The position numbers and the translations under genes were made by a program. A stretch of 64,000 bases of DNA from Tritrichomonas musculus (taxonomy: Eukaryota > Parabasalia > Tritrichomonadida > Tritrichomonadidae): positions 1,054,001-1,118,000 of the forward strand of contig JAPFFF010000038.1 in NCBI GenBank assembly GCA_039105265.1, written 5' to 3'. The notes under the pieces are model-generated. The model was not told the DNA's origin, searched no databases, and saw only the letters and a list, made by a program, of their open reading frames with translations. Position 1 is the first letter of the stretch. Every line of letters begins with the position of its first letter. This document shows positions 1-8,173 of this stretch, in pieces.

Positions 1-3000
1 TTTCAATATGCATTGAATCAGTATCCTGATAATAAATATGGCAACCAATATCAAATGCAAGACACATCACTTCATTCATGATTCTTTTTGACATACTTAA
101 TACATGAATACCTAATAATGAAAAATTAAAATGTTTATCAATTGGTCTCAATATTCTAACAGCATGCATATTATTTTGTAATTCAATATCTTCAACAATT
201 TTGTTATAATTTTTGATCCAATAATTATCTAAAGTATCTTGATCATTAATGTATTTAAAATCTTTTTCAATAGGTCTTTCAATAGTTTTACCATAACAAC
301 TATTCATAATTAATTTATATAAATTTTGTAAAGGATTGTCTTGACTTTTATATTCTAATCTTTTCTCAAATATTTTTTGAATTTCTTTTTGGATATGATA
401 TTCTCTTTTTCCAGGCCAATAATAACCTCTAATTAATTCGAAATCTATTTTTTGAAATTCAATGAGATCTTCTAAATAAATATTATCGACAATCATTTTG
501 AAAGGTTTATCGAATTTATCATCATTAAGGTTACCATCTTTTGTTTTCTTAACGATTAATGGAAATGGATAATGTTTATGAATTCCAGTAACTAAAATTT
601 CTACTATATATGCACCTTGTTTTGATAAAAATTCATAATTTAATTCTGTTTTGGATATTACTACTGGTTTTCCTTGAACGGTATATAATCTATGAATTGC
701 TGAAGGATATAAACTAACTGCGTCAAAATCTGCTAATTTTTCAGTGATATGCCACTTTTTGTTATAAGCAGTCATACATCTACCACCATAAACAGCATAT
801 GAACAAAATTTCCTAACAATTCCACCTACTGAATATAAATCATGACCATAATAAACTTTATGATTAAATACATCATTAGCTAAAGAAGAAATTGAAATAT
901 ATTTGAATGGATCGATTTTGAAATCTTGAATGAAACCTTGTCTAAATTTAACAAAACTTTCTCTTAATATTCGAACATCTTGATGACAATAAAATAATGC
1001 ATATTTCCACATATCAAATTCATTATTACTTAAACGGCATCCCTTAATTTTGTTAATATTTGAACGAAATAATTGATAATCTTGTTCAGTCCATGTTTTA
1101 TCTTCTTCTTTACCTGCTTCATTAATTTGACCTTTATTTGTTCTTAATCTTTCAAATGTATAATATTTGTATGGGAAAATTTCTTTTTCACAAGGAATAT
1201 TAAACATTAATGGTAGATTAGATAGCTTGCAAGAGAAAATTGGATAACTATCTTTAAATGTTATCTTTTTGTTCTCAAATTTCAAAGTCATATTAAAACA
1301 TTGATTTCCTTTAATAATTGATGATAATATTTTTATATTTTGATTATTGTTTTGTAAAATCATTCTAATATCATAAGCCAAATTATGAAAATAACAAATT
1401 GAATCAGTAGGTAAATATTTCAATAGATTTATATTACATTTTTCACCTAAGAATTCTTTCTTAATTTTCCCATCTAATGAATGTAAACAACATAAGAATG
1501 GAATATGAATTTTTGAACTTGTATCAGATTCAAAATCACAAAACCAATAAGAAGTTTCTACTTGTTTGATTATTTTTGTTTTTGGTTCAATTAATTTACA
1601 ACAATATTCATCTTTATATTCTAATGTAGTATTTGAAATATCTTGATCAATTTCATTATAAAATATTGAATGTAATAAATGTTCTTGTGAATAATTAATT
1701 GGAATGAAATAATTTTTCTTAAATAATTCTCTAATCAAGTTTGAAGAAGTTATAAATGATCTACCTTTTGTCCAATGATCTGTAATCCAATCTTTATTAT
1801 ATTTGTCTTCATCTAACTTTTCAATATTTTTGATATAATAATATGTAAATGGTGTCTTTTCTTCGATGAAATAATGTTTTTGATATACATTGAATTTATG
1901 AGTTCGTTCTGGTTCAGCTTTTTGTATACCCATATATGTTTTTCTTTTACCTTTATCCATTGAACGTACAGATTGTTTTTGAGCAACAGAATTATCATCA
2001 ATATAAGTTAAATTAAGATGAATATTAAATTCTTCACATAAATGATTAATACTACTTTGTGATAAATATCTATTTTGTATACGTAATCTAATTTGATTTA
2101 ATAATGATTCAGAATAATTACCAGTTTGTTGTAAAGCATAAATGAAACAACAATCATTTAATTCTTCTTTTATTTTCTTTGTCTTTTCATTAATTAAACT
2201 ATCAAATATTTGTAATCGAACGAGGTAATCAACTAATACTTTTGGACAACCAGGTTTTAATAAATATTTAAAGAATCCTCCATCGACTGTATTTTTATGT
2301 TTTGGATGTTTTAATATACTAAATTTGATTTGAGAAAATAATGAAAATTCAGGCAATCTTTGACCTTCTAAATCATATTCCCAACCTGGATTCTTTTCAA
2401 TTTGATAAATGAAATTCTCTTCTGTTAAATTCTTTAATAATTCTTCATAAGTTTTTCCATTTAAAGGTACAGAATGCCATTGACCTCCAACTGAATAAGA
2501 TAATTTATATTTTTCTGTTGCAGCTAATTCACCTATTTCATTTTCAAATTTCTTTCGTAAGAATGGAAATAATTTCTTTCGACCATAATCATTTAATTGT
2601 TCAAAATTAATTCTCCAATCAGTTGGTGAATCATTTAACATTTTTATATAACCATCAACAATTCTATCTTGATCATTTTCATTATTAATTTTCATGAATT
2701 GAATAAATGAATCATCTTTTGAATGAGGTCTAATTGAATTCTGAATATTTAAGAAATAAGGATCAGTTGTTCTTTTTGGTTCATATTCTTTCGGCTCAGG
2801 AGGTGGAACTAATTTTCTCAAAGGTACATTTTGCTCACTAACGGGCATTAATTTTCTCAAAGGTACATTTTGCTCACTAACGTTCGCCTCTGGATGCGGT
2901 GGAACTAATTTTCTCAATGGTACATTTGGCGGAGCTTTTTCTATGATTTCTTTCAATGATGATTTTTCTGGCTCAATTGTCTTTGGCTCACTGACATTCG

Positions 3001-3292
3001 CACTAGGTGGGGGTTCAGTAAATTCTTTTTCTGGTTTTGGTTCTGGGGGTTGATTTAAATATTGAGGGAGATTTGAATGAGTTAAACCTTTAACGAACCA
3101 AAATATTGAATCTCCATTCAATTTTCCATCGTAACCATTTTCTTTGACTTTTTGTATAATATACTCATTTAATATTTCTTTACTCCGATCCCCATTCTTT
3201 TTAGAGAATTCTTTAAACGTTTCTTTACCATTCGTTAAGAGATTATAAATCTCCATTAATCTGTTAGGATTCGCTCTAATAGTTGTTGTCAT
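1..3292 (-). CDS. polB: Family B DNA polymerase, protein-primed type (runs off window)
   Basis: The minus-strand reading frame stays open from an ATG at 3292 to the window edge, about 1097 codons. It has an Asp/Glu-rich, Pro-rich N-terminal part with a repeated NVPLRKL segment (about residues 150-180). The exonuclease motif DFESD lies near 585 and YFHNLAYD near 630. The polymerase motifs follow: DFDAVSLYPSA near 855, NSCYGKT near 993 and YQDTDSMH near 1087. These are the Exo I/II and Pol A/B/C motifs of protein-primed PolB as found in Mavericks. It should replicate the element from a terminal protein primer. The polymerase of element B (35407-38691) has the same motifs in the same order but is clearly divergent, so A and B are not recent copies of each other. 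An AACGGTTTTGACA box lies about 33 bp upstream of the start. Confidence 0.95.
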   Translation of the reverse strand, partial: MTTTIRANPNRLMEIYNLLTNGKETFKEFSKKNGDRSKEILNEYIIQKVKENGYDGKLNGDSIFWFVKGLTHSNLPQYLNQPPEPKPEKEFTEPPPSANVSEPKTIEPEKSSLKEIIEKAPPNVPLRKLVPPHPEANVSEQNVPLRKLMPVSEQNVPLRKLVPPPEPKEYEPKRTTDPYFLNIQNSIRPHSKDDSFIQFMKINNENDQDRIVDGYIKMLNDSPTDWRINFEQLNDYGRKKLFPFLRKKFENEIGELAATEKYKLSYSVGGQWHSVPLNGKTYEELLKNLTEENFIYQIEKNPGWEYDLEGQRLPEFSLFSQIKFSILKHPKHKNTVDGGFFKYLLKPGCPKVLVDYLVRLQIFDSLINEKTKKIKEELNDCCFIYALQQTGNYSESLLNQIRLRIQNRYLSQSSINHLCEEFNIHLNLTYIDDNSVAQKQSVRSMDKGKRKTYMGIQKAEPERTHKFNVYQKHYFIEEKTPFTYYYIKNIEKLDEDKYNKDWITDHWTKGRSFITSSNLIRELFKKNYFIPINYSQEHLLHSIFYNEIDQDISNTTLEYKDEYCCKLIEPKTKIIKQVETSYWFCDFESDTSSKIHIPFLCCLHSLDGKIKKEFLGEKCNINLLKYLPTDSICYFHNLAYDIRMILQNNNQNIKILSSIIKGNQCFNMTLKFENKKITFKDSYPIFSCKLSNLPLMFNIPCEKEIFPYKYYTFERLRTNKGQINEAGKEEDKTWTEQDYQLFRSNINKIKGCRLSNNEFDMWKYALFYCHQDVRILRESFVKFRQGFIQDFKIDPFKYISISSLANDVFNHKVYYGHDLYSVGGIVRKFCSYAVYGGRCMTAYNKKWHITEKLADFDAVSLYPSAIHRLYTVQGKPVVISKTELNYEFLSKQGAYIVEILVTGIHKHYPFPLIVKKTKDGNLNDDKFDKPFKMIVDNIYLEDLIEFQKIDFELIRGYYWPGKREYHIQKEIQKIFEKRLEYKSQDNPLQNLYKLIMNSCYGKTIERPIEKDFKYINDQDTLDNYWIKNYNKIVEDIELQNNMHAVRILRPIDKHFNFSLLGIHVLSMSKRIMNEVMCLAFDIGCHIYYQDTDSMHIE

Positions 3293-3324
3293 GTTAACTT
3301 TCTTTTACAATAAAAATAATGGTC

Positions 3325-3337
3325 TGTCAAAACCGTT
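3325..3337 (-). promoter_or_regulatory. AACGGTTTTGACA promoter box for polB of element A
   Basis: The minus strand reads AACGGTTTTGACA, followed by GACCATTATTTTTA, then the polymerase start. The same box recurs upstream of most element A genes. The AACGG core resembles a Myb recognition site (YAACNG), and the CCATTATT part resembles the trichomonad initiator. The role is inferred from position and recurrence. Confidence 0.6.
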
Positions 3338-3354
3338 AATTAAAAAGAAAATGT

Positions 3355-3615
3355 TTATTTAGGTCGAGTTAATTGAAGAACGAAAACGTCTTTTATTAAT
3401 TGTTCGATTTGAACACCACGTTCAGCAACTTTTCGATCAATTCTTTGGACAGAACTTTCTAAACGTTCCAATCTTGAAGTTAGTTCATCAAGTTGAGAAT
3501 TTATTTTTTGCATGAGAACTTTCGTTATATTCAAATCATTTCGAACATTCGATAGAAAATCTCTTGTTTGATCATCAATCTTTTTCTTCTCTTCGAAAAA
3601 GTCAGGTTCACTCAT
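3355..3615 (-). CDS. Small coiled-coil protein
   Basis: This 86-residue protein is predicted almost entirely helical. Heptads run from about residue 25 to 75 (INSQLDELTSRLERLESSV), typical of a parallel coiled coil. It is not recognised as a named family. The ATG at 3615 follows CCATTATTTTTAA and an AACGGTTTTGACA box at 3631-3643, so the start is well placed. It lies just upstream of polB on the same strand. By analogy with small oligomerising proteins it could be a structural or scaffolding subunit, but that is inference. Confidence 0.65.
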   Translation of the reverse strand: MSEPDFFEEKKKIDDQTRDFLSNVRNDLNITKVLMQKINSQLDELTSRLERLESSVQRIDRKVAERGVQIEQLIKDVFVLQLTRPK

Positions 3616-3630
3616 TTAAAAATAATGGTC

Positions 3631-3643
3631 TGTCAAAACCGTT
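3631..3643 (-). promoter_or_regulatory. AACGGTTTTGACA box between divergent genes
   Basis: The box reads towards the 3355-3615 gene on the minus strand. On the plus strand it is followed by TTTCATTTTTCAAA and the ATG at 3667, so one box probably serves both divergent genes. Confidence 0.6.
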
Positions 3644-3666
3644 TTTTTTTTATTTCATTTTTCAAA

Positions 3667-3873
3667 ATGTCTGACCAATTAAAGAAAGCATTTGATGAAG
3701 TTAAAGAAGCATTCAAAAGTGTTAAAGAACTTGAAGAAAAATATTATTATTGGAAAGATCGAGGATCAGAATATGGTTCATTACATGATCTAGAAGAAGA
3801 TTATCGAATGAGTCAAGAACATTTTGAACAAAAATTTGAAGAATTTTTATCTCTCATTCCTGATAATGACTAA
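3667..3873 (+). CDS. Small acidic helical protein
   Basis: Sixty-eight residues starting MSDQLKKAFDEVKEAFKS, charged and helical, with an EEFLSLIPDND tail. The reading frame is open upstream to 3568, but the ATG at 3667 lies directly after a TTTCATTTTTCAAA leader, as in neighbouring genes, so I use it. No family is recognised. It overlaps the end of the convergent KilA-N gene by 20 bp. Confidence 0.55.
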   Translation: MSDQLKKAFDEVKEAFKSVKELEEKYYYWKDRGSEYGSLHDLEEDYRMSQEHFEQKFEEFLSLIPDND

Positions 3874-4561
3874 AAAATTCATCTATTAACCTCTTTAATT
3901 TATCTAAACATGTTTTTGAAGCAGTAATGACAGAACTATGAATTGAGACATCATTTGTACCAAAATTCTTACGAATAATATCTTTTATATCTCTATTTGG
4001 TGTCATAGCTATTGGCATATTATCTTTGAAATACCATTGATTTTTTTCTTTTGGTTTGATATCACGATAATAATCTTTATGACGTTTGACTAAATGCAAT
4101 TTAACTTTTTCTGGATTATCTTTTAATTCTTCTAACCAAATTAAGAATTTATAATCATATTCTCTATTTTTAGGTACTAATCTTGGTTTTTGTTCTTGTC
4201 TTTGTTTTTCAAAATATTCATCTAATAATTTTAGAACAAAGAATGAATAAGTAGGTGAAGCCCAAATTGCTATATGATTTACTAATAATTTATGAACATA
4301 AATTCCTTTCAAATTATTCGGTAAATTTGGTCGATTTTCTAATAACTTTTGGTCAGTCGGAATTCCGACCGACTCAGAAATAAATTGAAATAACTCCTTT
4401 GTTTGTTTATTTTCATTCCAATTCTTAATTTTCTTTGTTGATTGACAAGCACTAATTATACTATTTGCTTGAAACATATTATCTTTCTTTGAACGTATAA
4501 TCCGCAAATGTTCATTATATTGTAACCATTCATAATTTTCATTTATTTGCTCTACTATCAT
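3854..4561 (-). CDS. KilA-N domain protein
   Basis: The 235-residue protein carries a KilA-N domain at about residues 15-120. The diagnostic end reads GIYVHKLLVNHIAIWASP followed by the hydrophobic VLKLLDEYF helix, matching the G-x-Y-x-H-x-x-L-x-x-H-I-A-x-W-x-S pattern of the family. KilA-N proteins are DNA-binding proteins common in phages, large eukaryotic DNA viruses and Polinton-like viruses. The C-terminal 110 residues are basic and may add a second nucleic-acid-binding part (KPKEKNQWYFKDN). The gene is divergent from the coiled-coil gene at 4650 across an AACGGTTTTGACA box. A regulatory or replication role is inferred from the family. Confidence 0.8.
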   Translation of the reverse strand: MIVEQINENYEWLQYNEHLRIIRSKKDNMFQANSIISACQSTKKIKNWNENKQTKELFQFISESVGIPTDQKLLENRPNLPNNLKGIYVHKLLVNHIAIWASPTYSFFVLKLLDEYFEKQRQEQKPRLVPKNREYDYKFLIWLEELKDNPEKVKLHLVKRHKDYYRDIKPKEKNQWYFKDNMPIAMTPNRDIKDIIRKNFGTNDVSIHSSVITASKTCLDKLKRLIDEFFSHYQE

Positions 4562-4622
4562 TTTTGTTTTTGTAAGAGGATAAAAAAAATAAAAAGATAA
4601 ATTAAATTTATAAAAAGTGAAG

Positions 4623-4635
4623 TGTCAAAACCGTT
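4623..4635. promoter_or_regulatory. Bidirectional AACGGTTTTGACA box
   Basis: The plus strand reads TGTCAAAACCGTT, then ATTCATTTTTTTAA and the ATG at 4650. The minus strand reads AACGGTTTTGACACTTCACTTTTT towards the KilA-N gene. Initiator-like TCAYTT sites flank the box on both sides. Confidence 0.6.
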
Positions 4636-4649
4636 ATTCATTTTTTTAA

Positions 4650-4937
4650 ATGTTACCTACTCATAGTTTGAATCTACTCAAAGAAAATTTGAATAGTTCA
4701 ATTGATGAATTAATTAGACAAATACATACTGTTGAAGAATTAGATATAGAGATTATGAAATTGAAGAATGATCCTGATTATGAAAGTTTCCTAGAGGAAT
4801 TAGAGAAAGAGAAACAAAAATATGAATCCAAAAAAGCTGAAGTAATTCAAAACACTCAAACCTTAATCAACTTCATCGAACAAAAAAAATCAACCACACC
4901 GAAAAAAATAAAATTATCAGTCATATTGAAAGAGTAA
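4650..4937 (+). CDS. Small coiled-coil protein
   Basis: Ninety-five residues, helical and heptad-rich from about residue 10 to 80 (EELDIEIMKLKNDPDY, then a long Glu/Lys helix), with a basic C-terminus (TPKKIKLSVILKE). The start follows TTCATTTTTTTAA. It faces the 4958-5320 gene tail to tail with 20 bp between. Not recognised; one of a set of similar small coiled-coil genes in element A. Confidence 0.6.
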   Translation: MLPTHSLNLLKENLNSSIDELIRQIHTVEELDIEIMKLKNDPDYESFLEELEKEKQKYESKKAEVIQNTQTLINFIEQKKSTTPKKIKLSVILKE

Positions 4938-4957
4938 AAAATTATTTCTTTATTTAT

Positions 4958-5320
4958 TTAATCTCCTTTAATTATTTTTTGGAGTTCTTCCAATTTTTGC
5001 TTTAATTCTTCTTTGTTATTGAAACTATCAATAACTTCATTCATTTTGAGAATGAGAGCTTTCTGATATTTTCGAACTTTTTTTTCGAATTTGAGATGAT
5101 ATTCAAGAGTTTCATGAAGACACGAACTCATTTTATGAAAATCTTCCACTGTACTATCCACGCTTTGAATTTCCAGTTTTAAATGAGCATTATGACGTTT
5201 TGCGTCATCTAGGTAATCAGTTATGGACTCTTGAGGATCGTCTTCTTCCTCTTCTTTTTCCATTTCTTTAACAGTTTCATCAATATCTTCTTTTGAATAG
5301 TTACCGTACCAAGACTTCAT
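4958..5320 (-). CDS. Small coiled-coil protein, acidic N-terminus
   Basis: About 120 residues from the ATG at 5320 (MKSWYGNYSKEDI). The frame is open to 5353, but the upstream part overlaps the promoter box and initiator (TCACTTTTTATTA), so the inner ATG is preferred. An acidic stretch (KEMEKEEEEDDPQES) precedes a long coiled coil with a hydrophobic seam to the C-terminus (KLEELQKIIKGD). No family is recognised. It is divergent from the SPS-repeat membrane protein gene. Confidence 0.6.
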   Translation of the reverse strand: MKSWYGNYSKEDIDETVKEMEKEEEEDDPQESITDYLDDAKRHNAHLKLEIQSVDSTVEDFHKMSSCLHETLEYHLKFEKKVRKYQKALILKMNEVIDSFNNKEELKQKLEELQKIIKGD

Positions 5321-5335
5321 TAATAAAAAGTGAAG

Positions 5336-5348
5336 TGTCAAAACCGTT
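5336..5348. promoter_or_regulatory. Bidirectional AACGGTTTTGACA box
   Basis: It sits between the divergent starts at 5320 (minus) and 5363 (plus). The plus side continues TTTTCATTTTTATTAA to the ATG, and the minus side continues CTTCACTTTTTATTA to the ATG. Confidence 0.6.
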
Positions 5349-5362
5349 TTCATTTTTATTAA

Positions 5363-6181
5363 ATGTTGGTTATCTTTTTGATACTCATTAATCGACCATC
5401 AATTGAAGGAATACCTGATGATGCTGAATGGATTTCTTGTTTTGATTGGGAAATTGTTAATGGTAAATGGGATTCTCCAATACCGAATGATGACTTAGAA
5501 TGTTGGACAAATTCAGGATTAGCAAACAATTTAACACTTAAACAATCATTTACTGCTTGGAAATTTTGGATAATTGGTAAAATTCATACCGATCATGGTG
5601 AGGCTGAACTTTTATGGAATTCTCAAAATTATCTCATCAATGAAAAATCCGAGATTGCACAAGATTGGATAATTGTTTTTGAATCAAATGAATTTCCACA
5701 AATGCTAACAAATATTATTATTAATGTTCAACAACATACATGCATCCAATTTCGAGGTATTGCATATTTAAGAAATGAATCATTAAATCCATCAATTTCA
5801 CCATCTCTTTCACCATCAATTTCACCATCTTTATCTCCAACATTTAGTCCATCTCTTTCACCATCATTTTCACCATCAATTTCACCATCATTTTCACCAT
5901 CATTTTCACCATCTCTTTCACCATCTTTTCAATTCTCTATATCAGATCAATTCTCTGAATCCTATTTTTTCAATTTCTCTGAATCCTATTTTTTCAATTT
6001 CTCATATCAATTCTCTCCATCAGATAGTGAACAAAAGAATGTATCAAAAATAATAGGTTTATCTGTATCTATTCCATTAATAATTCTTATGACTATTGCT
6101 CTTGGAATTATCTTTTGCAAAAATCAAACCAAATTTCCAACTGAAAATATTAATTCAGACTCTGACTCAGTTGGACTTTAA
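5363..6181 (+). CDS. Type I membrane protein with Ser-Pro-Ser repeats
   Basis: The 272-residue protein starts with a hydrophobic signal-like segment (MLVIFLILI). An ectodomain of about 135 residues follows, rich in Trp and Asn with a few Cys. Residues 140-185 are about twelve tetrapeptides of the type SPSL/SPSI/SPSF, a stiff linker, followed by repeated FSESYFFN units. A transmembrane helix at about 228-250 (IPLIILMTIALGIIFCKN) leads to a short acidic tail. This is the layout of a cell-surface or envelope protein on a stalk. The ectodomain is not recognised. A membrane protein of this type is unusual in a Polinton-like element; it could be an acquired host surface gene. It shares its promoter with the divergent 4958-5320 gene. 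Confidence 0.7.
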   Translation: MLVIFLILINRPSIEGIPDDAEWISCFDWEIVNGKWDSPIPNDDLECWTNSGLANNLTLKQSFTAWKFWIIGKIHTDHGEAELLWNSQNYLINEKSEIAQDWIIVFESNEFPQMLTNIIINVQQHTCIQFRGIAYLRNESLNPSISPSLSPSISPSLSPTFSPSLSPSFSPSISPSFSPSFSPSLSPSFQFSISDQFSESYFFNFSESYFFNFSYQFSPSDSEQKNVSKIIGLSVSIPLIILMTIALGIIFCKNQTKFPTENINSDSDSVGL

Positions 6182-6219
6182 AAAAAAATAAATAAACAAA
6201 TTTAATCTCTTTTTATTTA

Positions 6220-6480
6220 TTAAGGAGTAGTTAAAATTTTCTCTCTTGAATTGTAGATTTGAATCTTATTAAAGAAATCATGTTCAATCATTGTTGTGAA
6301 AACAAATGGTGTGTCATGAACTTCTTTCTTAAATCGGTCAAGATTGTTATTTTCAAGATCATTGATCATAACATTTAATTTGAACATGAAAAATAACTTT
6401 AAATGTCGGAAATCAGACACGATATCATTTTTGAACAATTTTCTAAATTCTAATTCAAGGTCTTGTTCAGTAACAGTCAT
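6220..6480 (-). CDS. Small protein, unknown
   Basis: Eighty-six residues, charged and helical (MTVTEQDLELEFRKLFKND), with a hydrophobic Phe-rich middle (LKLFFMFKLNVM). Its start follows TTTCATTTTCATTT and an AACGG-type box at 6495-6512. Not recognised. It runs in the same direction as the 6516-6779 gene, 35 bp downstream of its stop. Confidence 0.5.
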   Translation of the reverse strand: MTVTEQDLELEFRKLFKNDIVSDFRHLKLFFMFKLNVMINDLENNNLDRFKKEVHDTPFVFTTMIEHDFFNKIQIYNSREKILTTP

Positions 6481-6494
6481 AAATGAAAATGAAA

Positions 6495-6512
6495 GCGGTT
6501 AAAAAACGGTTA
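6495..6512 (-). promoter_or_regulatory. Double AACCG box upstream of 6220-6480
   Basis: Two CCGTT/AACGG cores occur within 18 bp. The minus strand reads AACCGTTTTTTAACCGC and then TTTCATTTTCATTT before the ATG. This is a looser version of the box seen elsewhere in element A. Confidence 0.45.
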
Positions 6513-6515
6513 TGT

Positions 6516-6779
6516 TTATTTATTCTTTAACGTTTCTTCCAATTTTTGGAAATTCTCTCTGTTGGAAGTTGCTAAAATCCCAACTGTTATTAGTAAAGAA
6601 TGTAATTGTTCTTGTCTCTCTGGACGAGAATCATTTTTTAAATCAATTTCTTGATCAAAGAATTCTTCAGTCATTTTGATCATTTGATCACAAGTTTTTT
6701 CAATTTCACCTCTAGTGAATTTTAACAAATTTATTAATTCTTTTTGTTTTTCACTAGGTAAACTTTGTTGGCCCTGCAT
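6516..6779 (-). CDS. Small coiled-coil protein
   Basis: Eighty-seven residues starting MQGQQSLPSEKQKELIN and mostly helical. Two segments (ELINLLKFTRGEIEKTCDQM and a C-terminal FQKLEETLKNK) show heptad patterning. The start follows TTCATTTTTTTAA. It is divergent from 6832-7101 across a palindromic AACCGTTCTAACGGTT. No family recognised. Confidence 0.55.
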   Translation of the reverse strand: MQGQQSLPSEKQKELINLLKFTRGEIEKTCDQMIKMTEEFFDQEIDLKNDSRPERQEQLHSLLITVGILATSNRENFQKLEETLKNK

Positions 6780-6802
6780 TTAAAAAAATGAACTTTTTGA
6801 AT

Positions 6803-6818
6803 AACCGTTCTAACGGTT
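6803..6818. promoter_or_regulatory. Palindromic promoter box AACCGTTCTAACGGTT
   Basis: A near-perfect inverted repeat of the AACCGTT core lies midway between the ATGs at 6779 (minus) and 6832 (plus). Each side continues into a TTCATTTTT initiator-like run. The symmetry fits a shared bidirectional promoter. Confidence 0.55.
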
Positions 6819-6831
6819 TTCATTTTTATTT

Positions 6832-7101
6832 ATGAGATTGTTCATGATCATCCTTTTGTTGATTTTGTGGATGTCTTTCAAAAAAGAGAAATGTCATAAT
6901 GAAGAAAGACAACTTATGGAACAAATTGATAAAATCCAGTCTCTAAATTCTTATGCTTCACGAATCAAAAGAGATATTGACCGTCTGGAAATGAAAAAAC
7001 AAAAATTCGAAAGAATAATGAAAAATTTAACTGCTCTACGAAAAAAATTTCATGATGATCTCCAAAAATATCAACAAAAATTAGAAGATAAAAATCTTTA
7101 A
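6832..7101 (+). CDS. Membrane-anchored coiled-coil protein
   Basis: The 89-residue protein starts with a strongly hydrophobic signal or anchor (MRLFMIILLLILWMSF). A charged coiled coil follows from about residue 28 to 88 (IDRLEMKKQKFERIMKNL). A single N-terminal anchor plus a helical rod suggests a small membrane-tethered oligomer. Not recognised as a known family. Divergent from the coiled-coil gene at 6516-6779. Confidence 0.55.
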   Translation: MRLFMIILLLILWMSFKKEKCHNEERQLMEQIDKIQSLNSYASRIKRDIDRLEMKKQKFERIMKNLTALRKKFHDDLQKYQQKLEDKNL

Positions 7102-7135
7102 TAAAAATTTAAATTTTTAACTTTTTGAATTAAAA

Positions 7136-7477
7136 TTATCGTCGGCGACGACCTCCAGTTTTTCGTTTTCTGCTTGTTGTTTTCTTTTTTGGAGTTCTAG
7201 AATTTCTAGATTTTTTTCTTGATCGAGATGATGATGACCGATAACCTCCCCATGAATAATCATCTAAATCGTTCGTATAATATGGTTCTGGATCTTGGAC
7301 ATAAATTGTTTCAACATAATTTTGAGTTGTTGATGTGCCTCGACTTTCTTGCTCTCTCCTTTTTCTTTCTTCATCTTCTTCCTCAGCCGCAGCCAGAATC
7401 GCAATAATGAATATCAGGATGCATAGAATTATTGTTATTTTGAAGAACCATTTCAGACAACATTTACAGCAGCTCAT
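7136..7477 (-). CDS. Cys-rich membrane protein with basic Arg/Ser tail
   Basis: The 113-residue protein has an N-terminal Cys cluster (MSCCKCCLKWF), one transmembrane helix (ITIILCILIFIIAILAA), an acidic then Tyr-rich middle (YVETIYVQDPEPYY), and a very basic C-terminus of Ser/Arg/Lys ending GGRRRR. The Cys cluster next to the membrane looks like a palmitoylation site, and the basic tail could bind nucleic acid. This could tether DNA or a particle to a membrane, but that is inference. The frame is clean and the start follows a TCACTTTTTACA leader. Confidence 0.55.
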   Translation of the reverse strand: MSCCKCCLKWFFKITIILCILIFIIAILAAAEEEDEERKRREQESRGTSTTQNYVETIYVQDPEPYYTNDLDDYSWGGYRSSSSRSRKKSRNSRTPKKKTTSRKRKTGGRRRR

Positions 7478-7556
7478 TGTAAAAAGTGATATAAAAATGA
7501 ACTTTTTGAATTAAAATTTTTATTAAACTTTTTGTGAGTGAAAATTTTTAGTTATT

Positions 7557-7614
7557 GCGCAATGTAGTGCAATGTTGCGCAATGTAGTGCAATGTAGTGC
7601 AATGTTGTGCAATA
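7557..7614. repeat. Six tandem 10-bp GTGCAATGTA-like units
   Basis: About six copies of a 10-bp unit (TAGTGCAATG and TTGCGCAATG variants) lie between the stop of the 177-aa gene and the Cys-rich gene. The unit matches the helical pitch of DNA, so identical bases face one side of the helix. Confidence 0.75.
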
Positions 7615-7623
7615 CGAAAATTT

Positions 7624-8157
7624 TCATTTTTCTTTTCTTCTTTTATAATAAGTTAATTGAAATTGATTTATTTTTTTCCTTTTTGCTTTAAAATATTTTT
7701 TTACATCATTTAATTTTCCAAATCCTTTGTTGGAAATTTGGGTATGAAAAAATTGATTGTACAAATAGACAATTTCATCAATTGGATATTCTCTATTTTT
7801 ATCAAGAGTTTTCAAAAAATCTTCAAAACAATTTCTTTTGTTGAGTCTTGTCTCCAATTCATCTCCCCAATCTGGTGGTCTTGGATTTCCGTGACGGTTT
7901 GGATTTGCTGGATGTTCTTCTAATTGTTTTTCTACAATTTGATTGATTCCTGCATAAAATTCTTCTTCGTTTGGAGACGTTGATGTATTTATTGGTTGAG
8001 GTTCATTAAAATCACGGTCTATTTCCCATTCATCAATTTCATTATTAACAACAAAGTTTTGAAAACTATTATTTAAATTTTGCATGTTTGGTGATAATTG
8101 ATATTGAGGTGAACCACCAGTTGAATAGTGTAGAGGTAATTCGTTATCACTTGACAT
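7624..8157 (-). CDS. Conserved small protein shared by elements A and B
   Basis: The 177-residue protein has a low-complexity Asn/Ser-rich N-terminal half and a compact basic C-terminal domain at about 115-177. The C-terminal part (YPIDEIVYLYNQFF, GFGKLNDVKKYF, TYYKRRKEK) matches the C-terminus of the 141-aa protein of element B (40374-40799: YPARDIVNLYNMFF, GFGHLDGTKRHF, MYYKKNE). This is therefore a gene common to two otherwise divergent Polinton-like elements. The domain is not one I can name; small size and basic charge suggest DNA or RNA binding. Divergent from the helicase gene across an AACGGTTTTGACA box. Confidence 0.75.
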   Translation of the reverse strand: MSSDNELPLHYSTGGSPQYQLSPNMQNLNNSFQNFVVNNEIDEWEIDRDFNEPQPINTSTSPNEEEFYAGINQIVEKQLEEHPANPNRHGNPRPPDWGDELETRLNKRNCFEDFLKTLDKNREYPIDEIVYLYNQFFHTQISNKGFGKLNDVKKYFKAKRKKINQFQLTYYKRRKEK

Positions 8158-8173
8158 TAATTAAAAAATGAAT

